The notes under the pieces were generated by a model. That model did not search any database, was not told the origin of the DNA, and saw only the letters and a program-made list of their open reading frames with translations. Below are positions 52,734-61,768 of a stretch of 64,000 nt of DNA, one piece after another (within the stretch, counting starts at the first letter, position 1; each line of letters opens with the position of its first letter). This stretch comes from Bacteroidota bacterium (GTDB taxonomy: Bacteria > Bacteroidota > Bacteroidia > J057 > JADKCL01), in the NCBI GenBank assembly GCA_016718825.1, contig JADKCL010000024.1, positions 77,002 to 141,001 of the forward strand, in the 5' to 3' direction. A program made the translations under genes and the position numbers.

Positions 52734-55588
52734 GATTTCAAAGATCAGCGAATGTCATCAAACCACAACTGTGTGCGAATAACCCCCCAAAGTGGTAAGG
52801 ATTTCAAAGATCAGCGAATGTCATCAAACCACAACTGCCGACCAGTTGCACCTGGATAGGAAACTGATTGCAAAGATCAGCGAATGTCATCAAACCACAA
52901 CGGCACCCATTCTTCTCACGACACGATGCGAGATTTCAAAGATTAGCGAATGTCATCAAACCACAACCACAAGAAGCAAAAGCCGCTAAGGCGAAGTGAT
53001 TTCAAAGAGCGGCGAATGTCATCAAACTACAATCAAGCCATTGTTTGGCATCAACGGAATCTCGATTTCATAGATCAGCGAATGTCATCAAACCACAACA
53101 CGCGGCTAAGGCGTAACAAGCTTTAACTGATTTCAAAGATCAGCGAATGTCATCAAACCACAACACCTCTTGCGGGTGCATCCTTGGAACCTCTGATTTC
53201 AAAGATCAGCGAATGTAATCAAACCACAACTGGGTTGCATACCGGGTTGCGATAGTGTGGATTTCAAAGACCAGCGAATGTCATCAAACCACAACCAGAG
53301 CCGCGCACCATCAAAATGTACTGGCGAGTTCAAAGATCAGTGAACGTCATCAAACCACAACCGATGATCGATATTCGTCCTCCAATGGGATGATTTCAAA
53401 GATCATTGAATGTCATCAAACCACAACTCTCGGGTCCTCTTTTCCCCCTCAGACGAAAATTTCAAAGATCAGGGAATGTCATCCAACCACAACCGTAAAC
53501 GCCGCCGAACCGAACTGAACACCGATTTCAAAGCTCAGCGAATGTCATCAAACCACAACATGGCAACAGCAACTGCTAAAAATGCCAAGATTTCAAAGAT
53601 CAGCGAATGTCATCAAACCACAACTTGTTGCAAAACACAAACAAACACCCTAACGATTGCAAAGTTCAGCGAATGTCATCAAACCACAACCGTTATGAGC
53701 CTGCAATTCTATTCCCTAGGGATTTCAAAGATCAGCGAATGTCATCAAACCACAACCTACTCGCAGGTGGTCTGAACCCCGATCACGATTTCAAAGATCA
53801 GCGAATGTCATCAAACCACAACTGCTGACGGACTGCGTCGTCAGTCGCAGTGGATTTCAAAGATCAGCGAATGTCATCAAACCACAACAAGGATGCACAG
53901 AATGCCTTCGAAAATGTCGATTTCAAAGATCAGCGAATGTCATCAAATCACAACTGCCAGGGCGCACCGTGCCCGGTTCCTGCGGATTTTAAAGATCAGC
54001 CAATGTCATCAAACCACAACCTTCAAATCATTTGCCTGATGCAGTCGTTCCATTTCAAAGATCAGCGAATGTCATCAAACCACAATGTAGCAGGCATTGT
54101 AGATGAATGAGCACTTGATTTCAAAGATCAGCGAATGTCATCAAACCACAACCCGGACATTGCCGGCGCTATTTTTTTGTGATTTCAAAGATCAGCGAAT
54201 ATCATCAAACCACAACCGGCAGTGCCGGAATGGCCGCATTTTCCCAAATTTCAAAGATTAGCGAATGTCATCAAACCACAACGTGGACGTGTACGACGAT
54301 CGCAACGGGAATGATTTCAAAGATCAGCGAATGTCATCAAACCACAACCCCTTATCTTTGTACGGTAATCAGTTACGAAATTTCAAAGATCAGCGAATGT
54401 CATCAAACCGCAACAGTGGCTGACAATCCGTCACAGGCCAAGTTGATTTCAAAGATCAACGAATGTAATCAAACCACAACATGTTATCAGAACGATTAAC
54501 AATTACATTTGATTTCAAAGATCAGCGAATGTCATCAAACCACAACTTTATCTGCATGCGGATTATCTTCTTCAGAGATTTCAAAGATCAGTGAATGTCA
54601 TCAAACCCACAACATCAAAGTTCACACCCAGGCAGAGATTTCAAAGATCAGCGAATGTCATCAAACCGCAACACCAAAGTTAAACACCCTACAAGCTCTG
54701 CATTTCAAAGATCAGCGAATGTCATCAAACCACAACTCGTATCTTTACATCGTTATCAAGTTACAGATTTCAAAGATCAGCGAATGTCATCAAACCACAA
54801 CCCTTGGCATAGTCGGTAATGTCACTGAGCGGATTTCAAAGATCAGCGAATGTCATCAAACCACAACGGGTTACCATAAGGATTGAATTTGTGCCCAGAT
54901 TTCAAAGATCAGCTAATGTCATCAAACCACAACCAGCTCTTCATCCCACAGCTCACCGGAAGATTTCAAAGATCAGCGAATGTCATCAAACCACAACTCC
55001 TCATCGTTAGAGTTGATAATGAAATGCGATTTCAAAGATCGGCGAATGTCATCAAACCACAACCAAATGGAGTGTTGAAAATGAGTGAACCTGGATTTCA
55101 AGGATAAGCGAATGTCATCAAACCACAACAATGGCAGCAAATAGAACAATTGCAGTTCAGATTTCAAAGATCAGCGAATGTCATCAAACCACAACCTGGA
55201 CTTCGGAGGGTGCCAACGAGCATGATTTCAAAAATCAGCGAATGTCATCAAACTACAACCGGTGGAACAAACGTTCAATGCAAAGAAAAGATTTCAAAGA
55301 TCAGCGAATGTCATCAAACCACAACTGCCATATCAAGCTGAGCAGTCGCCAAAGAGAATTCAAAGATCAGCGAATGTCACCAAACCACAACTGCGCTGCG
55401 GATAGGTGAAAAGCTGCGCATGATTTCAAAGATCAGCGAATGTCATCAAACCACAACAATCCCCTTGTGCTCATTGCACAATCGGCCGATTTCAAAGATC
55501 AGCGAATGTCATCAAACCACAACGTTACGGGTAGCGTAACACGATAAAGGTAGATTTCAAAGATCAACGAATGTCATCAAACCACAAA
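52734..55588 (-). CRISPR. Type II-C CRISPR array, 44 repeats and 43 spacers
   Basis: 36-bp repeat (plus strand GATTTCAAAGATCAGCG...ACCACAAC) with a 66-bp period; spacers are mostly 29-30 bp, one is 23 bp (54614-54636). I counted 44 repeats by position, from 52734 to 55553. The minus-strand form begins GTTGTGG and ends GAAATC, like known type II-C repeats, and pairs with the tracrRNA, so crRNAs are read leftward, toward cas9. Many repeats carry one to four substitutions (e.g. at 52998, 53326, 53458, 55094). The rightmost repeat lacks its terminal C. Repeat 29 has a one-base insertion. On the minus strand each repeat contains TTG-N19-GATCTTTG, a plausible internal promoter. Confidence 0.97.
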
Positions 55589-55983
55589 ACCCTCAACCAA
55601 AAAAGCTGTCGTAAGTCCCACAGCCTTGGATGAGAGTTCTATAGTGTTTGGAACGCTTAAGAAATTTCTTCTGACTGATCAAGTTTGTGCAATTGGTCTG
55701 GAAGTTACGAGGAAGCATCTCAGGAACGTTTTGAGTGCTTCCTATGGTGAAACGTTGCCTTATCAACCCTTGCAGCATGTGCTCTGAAGCCTTACAAGCC
55801 AGACGACGCAGAACACCGCACCACCAACTCGGTACAAACACAAAGGCCCACTTCCGTGAGCCTTCGTTCAGTCGTAATATGTAAAAGGTGGATTACCTTA
55901 TTCGCCGGATTTGCGTGGCAAGGCCCCGGAAAGGGGGAAAATTGGGTTGGCGAAGTCAGGTTGGTTCGGAAGCAGGCCTGCTG
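55589..55983. other. Region flanking the array, candidate leader
   Basis: With leftward transcription this is the upstream (leader) side. I see no cas gene and no credible coding frame; the 82-residue minus-strand frame at 55593-55841 has no recognisable domain. No strong A/T leader signature is visible. Confidence 0.35.
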
Positions 55984-56511
55984 TCAGACCTGCTCGTTGC
56001 CTGGAATGGGCTGCCCGTTTGCACCGCCGTTGTTGTCGTTGCCGTTGGTTTGATCCTTTGGCTTTGGGCTGCGTTCAAAGTTCAAGCTCAATTCGTCATA
56101 TACGGTTTCCATCCCTGGAACACCGCGACGAATGGCGACTTCTGCAAGATCACGCACGATCAAAACTTGGTCGTAGCAGTTGCTGCCGATTTGCATGGTG
56201 GTATCGCTCAGACCTTCCATGAACACATCGAGCATCTTCTTGATTTCCGTCAACACTTTGAAGTCATAGGCCATGCGGGCAAGCTGCTGACTTTCGGCAA
56301 CCGGGAATCCAAGCTGCTGCTGATAGTTTACACCGTGCTCTGCCCCGGCGATCACCATTGGCAAACGGCCCTCAGCGACTGCATTGGCTGCCATTCGCTG
56401 CTCCTTGGTGAGTTGCGTGAAATACGTAAACTCACTTCTGAGAACATTGATGTGACCCTTGATGCGAGCAACCGTCGTAGGGTCCAGTCCAGTTACAATT
56501 TCTTGTACCAT
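55984..56511 (-). CDS. Hypothetical helical protein
   Basis: 175 residues, strongly helical (MVQEIVTGLDPTTVARIKGHI ... LTEIKKMLDVFMEGL). It has a Gly/Asn/Pro-rich C-terminal tail (TNGNDNNGGANGQPIPGNEQV). No signal peptide or known domain. It resembles multi-copy Bacteroidota hypothetical proteins of similar length. It lies on the leader side of the CRISPR array with no obvious link to it. Confidence 0.65.
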   Translation of the reverse strand: MVQEIVTGLDPTTVARIKGHINVLRSEFTYFTQLTKEQRMAANAVAEGRLPMVIAGAEHGVNYQQQLGFPVAESQQLARMAYDFKVLTEIKKMLDVFMEGLSDTTMQIGSNCYDQVLIVRDLAEVAIRRGVPGMETVYDELSLNFERSPKPKDQTNGNDNNGGANGQPIPGNEQV

Positions 56512-56963
56512 AACTAGTAGAAATTAGGTTCTAAAATGCTGGCGTTTGATGTCCAGCTTGTTTCGAAATTTTGCCCTTGGTTGTGGGCCTGAAAGAACGG
56601 CAATTGTTTTGAGCGCTCAATTGCATGTTGTAAAGCTAAAGCATGTAAAACCTCCGCGCAGCAAGAATGTATAAACGGGCCGTCTGGAAGGACGAAGTGG
56701 TCGTTTGAGTTAACGAACGGGCAGGAGTCGCCTAGCGGCGAGGTGTGGGGTGCGAGTGTGGCAGGAATTTGCCTTAAATGCCCATTTTCGCCTTCTTTGA
56801 AACGACAAGCGTTACCCCTACACCGTTTTTCACGCCTTGCCCCTCGCTCGCACCCTATTGGACGAACGGGCAGTTTGACGGATAAACGGGCAGAGCCATC
56901 TCTTCCTTCGTGTAGACAGCCCTCGATTACTTAGAAAACCAAAAAACATCTTTGCACCGTGAG
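56512..56963. other. Non-coding stretch with scattered short repeats
   Basis: The motif ACGGGC(A/C)G occurs four times (near 56678, 56718, 56865 and 56885). The pair GGTGCGAG (about 56749) and CTCGCACC (about 56847) is an inverted repeat about 100 bp apart. No gene is supported. Confidence 0.4.
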
Positions 56964-57230
56964 TGTACATCGTTTTACCTCTAGGGTACATGGATCGACG
57001 TTCAACGTACAAGGGATGACCTTTGGGGTCGATCGATGTATTTGCAGGCTCCATCGATTGACCCTCCAACGTACATCCATTGACCTTGAGGATGGATCGA
57101 TCTACGCATCAGGGTCAATGGATTGACTTCTGCGGTACATCCGTCGACCATGAAAGTACATGGATGTACGATCAGGGGTACATGGATGTACCTTTTGGGG
57201 TCCATCGATGTACCTTTAGGGTCATTGGTG
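56964..57230. repeat. Degenerate 21/22-bp tandem repeat
   Basis: About 12 consecutive units with the pattern CAT(C/G)GATNNACNNTNNGGGTA, for example CATGGATGTAC at 57159, 57181 and CATCGATGTACC at 57203. Many units carry the near-palindrome GTACATGGATGTAC. On the minus strand some units read as heptapeptides such as MYPRGKT and IDPKGHP. Units of 22 bp break the frame, so it is not translated as one protein. There are no spacers. From 57231 to 57453 I see nothing further. Confidence 0.75.
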
Positions 57231-57453
57231 GATAACTATCGGTCAAATTTTCAAAATTAGAGTGGTCGTGTGGATAACTGCGAGACGCCATCCATCGGAA
57301 TGAGGAAGGGTTTCCGCGTGGTTGGGACGTTCGATTGTCCATCGCAAAAGATGGTGATCTTCCGCAAAGTGCCGGTCAAGATTTCAATTGGAGCCTAACC
57401 GTCATCCATGTCCTGATACGATGGACGAATGCGGCGTTGGATTTTAAACAATC

Positions 57454-57573
57454 ATGACACTTGGCAATGACCTTTGGAGGCTCCTGGAAGCAGATCCCTC
57501 GACGGGAGTTACTGGATTTCTTCGAGCTGTGAGGCCGCTTGGGACGTTGAGGCGATTGGTTAGAGGGGGGTGA
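57454..57573 (+). pseudogene. Orphan 3' end of an eCIS-like gene
   Basis: The 39-codon frame ends STGVTGFLRAVRPLGTLRRL-VRGG. This matches the last 28 residues of the protein at 45571-47775 (TGVTGLLGAVRPVGRLRGL-VRGG), including the DNA TTGGTTAGAGGGGGGTGA at the stop. Only the 3' end of a paralogue is left, about 9.8 kb from the intact gene and on the far side of the CRISPR locus. Confidence 0.7.
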
Positions 57574-57662
57574 TGGCATTCTTTTGGAGTCTTTCTGTTT
57601 TGGGCTGCCTCCTCATTTTCAAGGAGAATTGGGATTTGAATCGCTACCTTTGCGGGACAGAA

Positions 57663-58421
57663 ATGAAAGCAACTATCATCCTATTCGTCTTGACCATCTT
57701 GACAAGCTGTTCCAACAAAAGGACGGAGAAAATGAATTTCCCGAGGACACCAAAAATCGTGGAAAGTCAAAAAGCAACCACATTCGATGAAGTCATACTC
57801 CTTGATACCTCAGCCATTGACGAAGAACTTCCCAAAGAGTTGAACATTTCCGCGATTGACGCAAAATTCCCGTTGAGAATTAATCAAATAGATGTCGAGA
57901 CTACAAAAAAGGGCGTAAAACTTGAGAAAAACATTGTTTCAAGAATTAAGCAAACCGTTAAAGACTATGCCGACAAGATAGGCTTCTACGACAATTCCAC
58001 TACCTATGACAATGCCTACATCAACACCATTCGCTTGCAGGACAGCGCGCAGACAATTTTTTTGGTCTTACTCAAAAATCCATATCCTCCGGGAAAAGTT
58101 AATAGCCAAGTTCTATTCTATGACAATGAAAAGAAGAAATTTGCCGACAAGCTATTTGATTTCAACCTCTTTGCCTTGTACGACTATCACAAGGGGAAAC
58201 TGACGATAGGAAACTTAAAGGCCAATTTCAAAATCACATCTCCTGAAATTGAACTGGTGGATTTTGACAAGAATGGAATCAGCGATTATCAATTTACAAG
58301 ACTGTTTCATAATGGGACTTCCAATCACATATACGTGACCATTTTGACAATTCAGAATTCAAAGGTGGTGACATTGAATTTTGACAGTCAAGATCCAAGC
58401 GAATGGTCTGGAAAAAACTAG
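57663..58421 (+). CDS. Lipoprotein, hypothetical
   Basis: Start chosen at 57663 (MKATIILFVLTILTSCSNKRTEK), which places a lipobox (LTSC) at the right distance; an upstream ATG at 57570 adds a false leader. The 252-residue protein is lysine- and asparagine-rich and ends with an FG-GAP-like segment (IELVDFDKNGISDYQFTRLF). It is probably anchored in the outer or inner membrane. The sequence is more A/T-rich than most of the window. A second lipoprotein gene follows 15 bp later, so they probably form an operon. Confidence 0.6.
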   Translation: MKATIILFVLTILTSCSNKRTEKMNFPRTPKIVESQKATTFDEVILLDTSAIDEELPKELNISAIDAKFPLRINQIDVETTKKGVKLEKNIVSRIKQTVKDYADKIGFYDNSTTYDNAYINTIRLQDSAQTIFLVLLKNPYPPGKVNSQVLFYDNEKKKFADKLFDFNLFALYDYHKGKLTIGNLKANFKITSPEIELVDFDKNGISDYQFTRLFHNGTSNHIYVTILTIQNSKVVTLNFDSQDPSEWSGKN

Positions 58422-58436
58422 CACACTATTGAACAC

Positions 58437-59237
58437 ATGATTAAGCTGTTGTTAGTACCACTTGTTTCCATCTGCATCATCTTGTTCTCAAGCTGTGGGC
58501 GAGATGAGAAAAGGGCTGTCCGGAAACGCTCTGAACAAAAAGTGGTTTCAAAAAGCAATCAAGACAGCATCAAAATTGGAATTCCTGAAATCACAAAAAC
58601 CGATTCCAATCAGAATGTGAAAAAGTTAAAGGATTCCACTGTCGTGCTGCTTTTTAAGGATTTGTCGAATGTTTACAATTACAAGATTATCGACATACAC
58701 CATGGAATCGAAAATCAATACCATTATGATAGTGTTTCAAGACTAATTAAAATTTTCAACAAAAACGATTCATTGATTCAGAAAATTCCTATTCATATAA
58801 AAATGGGGCCGTCGTATCCAAATGCTCGGCTTCCCCAGCTGAGACCCTCCAGATCTTATATTACTGGGAAAAATATGCATTTCGATGACGTCGATAATTA
58901 TTGTGGGGAGATTGTCGTTGCGGATCTAAATTTTGACGGTCTGGAAGATTTTGCAACCCCCACGAGTTCAGGTACTGACAATGGGCCTCACTATTCATTT
59001 TATGTCCAAGACACCCATCACAGATTTAAATTGAATAGGTACTTGACAGACAACGTGACTTGGTTCCCCGAAAAAATCGTTGATTCGCTCAGGATTTTCA
59101 CCACCGATGTTCCATGTACCGTTGAGGGCACTATGTTCCAGACCTTTAAATACGATGAAACATCCACACGATGGAGACGAATTGAGTATTATTTCAGGAA
59201 TAATCGAACTGGAGAAATTCACGCTTTACCACGATAA
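58437..59237 (+). CDS. Lipoprotein, XAC2610-like
   Basis: 266 residues with a lipoprotein leader (MIKLLLVPLVSICIILFSSCG). The C-terminal half contains VADLNFDGLEDFATPTSSG and HYSFYVQDTHHRFKLNRYLTDN, the DxNxDGxxD-type calcium loop of XAC2610/FG-GAP-like exported proteins. It follows another lipoprotein gene closely, has the same A/T-rich composition, and is likely cotranscribed with it. The role is unknown. Confidence 0.6.
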   Translation: MIKLLLVPLVSICIILFSSCGRDEKRAVRKRSEQKVVSKSNQDSIKIGIPEITKTDSNQNVKKLKDSTVVLLFKDLSNVYNYKIIDIHHGIENQYHYDSVSRLIKIFNKNDSLIQKIPIHIKMGPSYPNARLPQLRPSRSYITGKNMHFDDVDNYCGEIVVADLNFDGLEDFATPTSSGTDNGPHYSFYVQDTHHRFKLNRYLTDNVTWFPEKIVDSLRIFTTDVPCTVEGTMFQTFKYDETSTRWRRIEYYFRNNRTGEIHALPR

Positions 59238-59674
59238 TTGGGTTCTGAGGCGCCTAACCCGATACTCTAGGAACTTTGAGCGCACTTCAGCAGCTCCCAT
59301 CCTGCAATCGCTGGCGAAGCCAACTTTCTGCACCCACCAAAACAAGATCCAAATCCTTCCAGATGGACAAGAGTCTTTAGCTCCTGCAAAGCGCCGCGCA
59401 GCAAAAAAATCCGCACACCACGAAAATTCGCCAACATATTGCATTCACAACGGCTTCAAATGAAAACCCAACCTTCGGAATGCAGCGTCACATTTCCTGC
59501 CCCGGCACCAAGATTGCAAAACAAATCTGGAGAAAAGCATGGTTGAATTTTCGAGACGATTCCGCGCAGCAGATTTGGATGCCAGCAGAGGATCGGTTAT
59601 CTTCATCCAAGAATGAAAAGAAACACTTTTTGCCCGCCGAACGCATTCGACGAAATCCGTTTACTTGAACATCA
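59238..59674. other. Intergenic region
   Basis: Several frames of 60-120 codons exist but none looks coding. A frame around 59480-59668 lacks any recognisable features. Confidence 0.35.
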
Positions 59675-59683
59675 TTGAGTACT

Positions 59684-60124
59684 ATGCTCCTTTCAGACGG
59701 GGTCGCACACATTCAACAGTACTTCGCTGGCCAACAGGAGCCGAAACGCGGTGAATTGGAGGCTTTGCACCTGCGCATCCTGCAAATCTTCCCGGAATGC
59801 AAATTGTGGTTTGACGATGGCAAGGACGAAGCAGGGAAAGTTGTTGCCAACCCCACGATCGGCTATGGATTTCAGACCATCCGGTATGCAAATGGCAAAA
59901 CGAAGGACTTCTTTCGAATCGGGCTCAGCGGAAACACCACAGGAATTTCGGTGTATATCCTGGGTATCGAAGACAAAAAATACTTGGCCGAAAAGTATGG
60001 TACAGCCATCGGCAAAGCGAGCGTGACGGGCTATTGTATCAAGTTCAAAACGCTCAAAGTGATCAACATGGAGGTACTAGAAGCCGCAATACGTGATGGA
60101 TTTGAGCAAGACAAAATTTCCTGA
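59684..60124 (+). CDS. DUF1801 family protein
   Basis: 146-149 residues; starts at 59675 or 59684 (MLLSDGVAHIQQYFAG). The body (GYGFQTIRYANGKTKDFFRIGLSGNTTGISVYILG, then YGTAIGKASVTGYCIKFKTL) follows the DUF1801 fold found in small cytoplasmic proteins of unknown reaction. It overlaps the start of the next gene by about 30 bp. Confidence 0.65.
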   Translation: MLLSDGVAHIQQYFAGQQEPKRGELEALHLRILQIFPECKLWFDDGKDEAGKVVANPTIGYGFQTIRYANGKTKDFFRIGLSGNTTGISVYILGIEDKKYLAEKYGTAIGKASVTGYCIKFKTLKVINMEVLEAAIRDGFEQDKIS

Positions 60125-61373
60125 GAGATTTCAAGCCATCATCAGGCTGATGGTGCTAGTTGTCGCCCTGTTGTTTGCCAAGGTCGTTTCGGCGCAGGTG
60201 CAGCCGTTGACCGCGACCCAGGCCCCGGCGGGTCCACTCGCTCTCGCTCTCCCACTCACTCTCTCACTCCCGAGCTCATCCCCCACGTGGGTCGATTCGC
60301 TGGACGATTATGCCCGCAACGCCTTCCTCCCCGCCAAAAAGTACAACTGGACCTGGCAACAGTCGGCCTTGCTGCGGGCGATGACGGCCCAATACGATCA
60401 GCAAATTGGTCCGAATCCAGAGCTTTACCTCAACTACGTGCGCACGGCCATCGACAAGTCCATGGATGCTGCTTGGGTCGGTCACAACCCCAACAGCGTC
60501 GCTTCCGGTGCCGGATTGGCTTGGCTCGCGCGGGTCACGGGCGAAGCGAAATACCGTACTGCTGCCGAGCAGCTCTACCAAAAATACCTTCAAATTCCGC
60601 GTTTTCCCAATGGTGCGATCTGGCATCTGCGCCGCTTCGCCGAATTGTGGGACGATACGATCTTCATGGTCGGCACCTATTTGCTGGAAATGTACCTGCT
60701 CACGGAAGATGAAAAATACCTCGACGAATTGCTCCTGCAAGTCCAAACCCACCGCGAAAAGCTGCAAATCACCGATTCCAATGCGCCGGGCGCCGGCCTT
60801 TGGGTGCACGGCTGGGACGGCGACGACAAGGACCATTGCCGGCTCTGCAGTCAGCAACATTGGGACGAAAACGCAGCCCACCGCAGCACCGAAATCTGGG
60901 GCCGCGGCAACGGCTGGGTCATCGTGACGCTCACGCAAGTGGTCGCATCCATCCCCAAAACCCATCCCCATTGGCCAACATTTGCGGGCTATTTGAAGGA
61001 AATGCTCGTTCATCTCCCCGAATTGCAAGACAGCGCCACAGGACATTGGTTTCAGCTACCCGTTTACCCGCACGTGGAAGGCAACTACATCGAAAGTTCC
61101 TGCACTGCGATGTTTGGCTACGGCATTGCCGGCGCCCTGCGGCTCGGTATTGTGGAGGGGGAACCGTATCAGGCTTCGGTGGAGCGGGCCTACACGGGGT
61201 TAAGGAAGCACAGCATGGAGGTGAACCGCAAAGGCTGGCTCACGACGCAGAATGTCTGTCAGGGCACCTGCATCGGGGATCAGACGTATTATTTCAAGCG
61301 GAAGGCGGAGCATGAGACGACATTTGGGGTAGGAATGTTTTTGTTGTTGGGGCGGGGCTGTGAGCGCAGATAA
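60093..61373 (+). CDS. GH88/GH105-like glycoside hydrolase
   Basis: About 426 residues. The hydrophobic leader (RLMVLVVALLFAKVVSAQ) indicates export; the exact start is uncertain (60093, or the Met at 60150). The alpha/alpha-barrel signatures are LRRFAELWDDTIFMVGTYLLEMYL (with a catalytic Asp candidate), RSTEIWGRGNGWVIVTL, and YIESSCTAMFGYGIAGALRLG near the C-terminus. GH88/GH105 enzymes remove unsaturated glucuronyl or galacturonyl residues from oligosaccharides made by lyases. No lyase or SusCD pair lies nearby, so it may act alone. The first codons overlap the DUF1801 gene. Confidence 0.8.
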   Translation: MMDLSKTKFPERFQAIIRLMVLVVALLFAKVVSAQVQPLTATQAPAGPLALALPLTLSLPSSSPTWVDSLDDYARNAFLPAKKYNWTWQQSALLRAMTAQYDQQIGPNPELYLNYVRTAIDKSMDAAWVGHNPNSVASGAGLAWLARVTGEAKYRTAAEQLYQKYLQIPRFPNGAIWHLRRFAELWDDTIFMVGTYLLEMYLLTEDEKYLDELLLQVQTHREKLQITDSNAPGAGLWVHGWDGDDKDHCRLCSQQHWDENAAHRSTEIWGRGNGWVIVTLTQVVASIPKTHPHWPTFAGYLKEMLVHLPELQDSATGHWFQLPVYPHVEGNYIESSCTAMFGYGIAGALRLGIVEGEPYQASVERAYTGLRKHSMEVNRKGWLTTQNVCQGTCIGDQTYYFKRKAEHETTFGVGMFLLLGRGCERR

Positions 61374-61652
61374 CATTTGCGGTCAAAGCGCTATCGTCCT
61401 GCTTTCAGGGACATGAGTAGGTATTGTCCTGAATGAACCCAAACCAAATACTGTACGCGTTAAGCACGAAAGGGAGCATCAGATTGGGGCGGTAACCACC
61501 CGAATCCAATTGGCATCGGTCCCAATTTGAAAGGCGCCTTGCTGCCAGGGGAACTGCAAATGAGGATCGAGGCAGCAACCGTTTCGCGAAGGACTTGTTG
61601 CGGCACATGCTATTGGTTTGACGGGCGTACATTCATGGGTCGCACCAAACAA

Positions 61653-61680
61653 GATACGGAAGACCGAGGCCTTCCGTATC
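61653..61680 (-). terminator. Terminator of the first tandem paralogue
   Basis: GATACGGAAG...CTTCCGTATC, a 10-bp stem about 90 bp past the stop at 61769 on the minus strand. It is closely related to the hairpins at 62376 and 63085. The stretch 61374-61652 holds nothing else I can support. Confidence 0.7.
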
Positions 61681-61768
61681 ATTACAACGTTGATAAAGTT
61701 GGAGTTATCAATGGGATAGAATTGTCTGAGGCAGTAGCCCAGGACTCGGTAGGTTTAGATGTTATTGA

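Noticed and set aside
52792..55409. Open frames of 60-125 codons inside the CRISPR array (repeating ISKISECHQTTT or FKDQRMSSNHN)
   Set aside because: The 66-bp period equals 22 codons, so any frame without a stop in the repeat stays open. These are artefacts of the array.
55593..55841. 82-codon minus-strand frame next to the array as a possible cas2 or transposase
   Set aside because: No Cas2 ferredoxin-like pattern and no transposase motif; composition does not look coding.
56964..57230. Tandem repeats considered as a second CRISPR array
   Set aside because: Units of 21-22 bp are contiguous and degenerate with no spacers.
60276..61046. 256-codon minus-strand frame opposite the glycoside hydrolase
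   Set aside because: A shadow of the hydrolase gene, which has clear family motifs on the plus strand.
61405..61682. Minus-strand frames after the hydrolase gene (ending WQQGAFQIGTDANWIRVV)
   Set aside because: A short plausible stretch, possibly a remnant, but too little to call a gene and it runs into the terminator hairpin.
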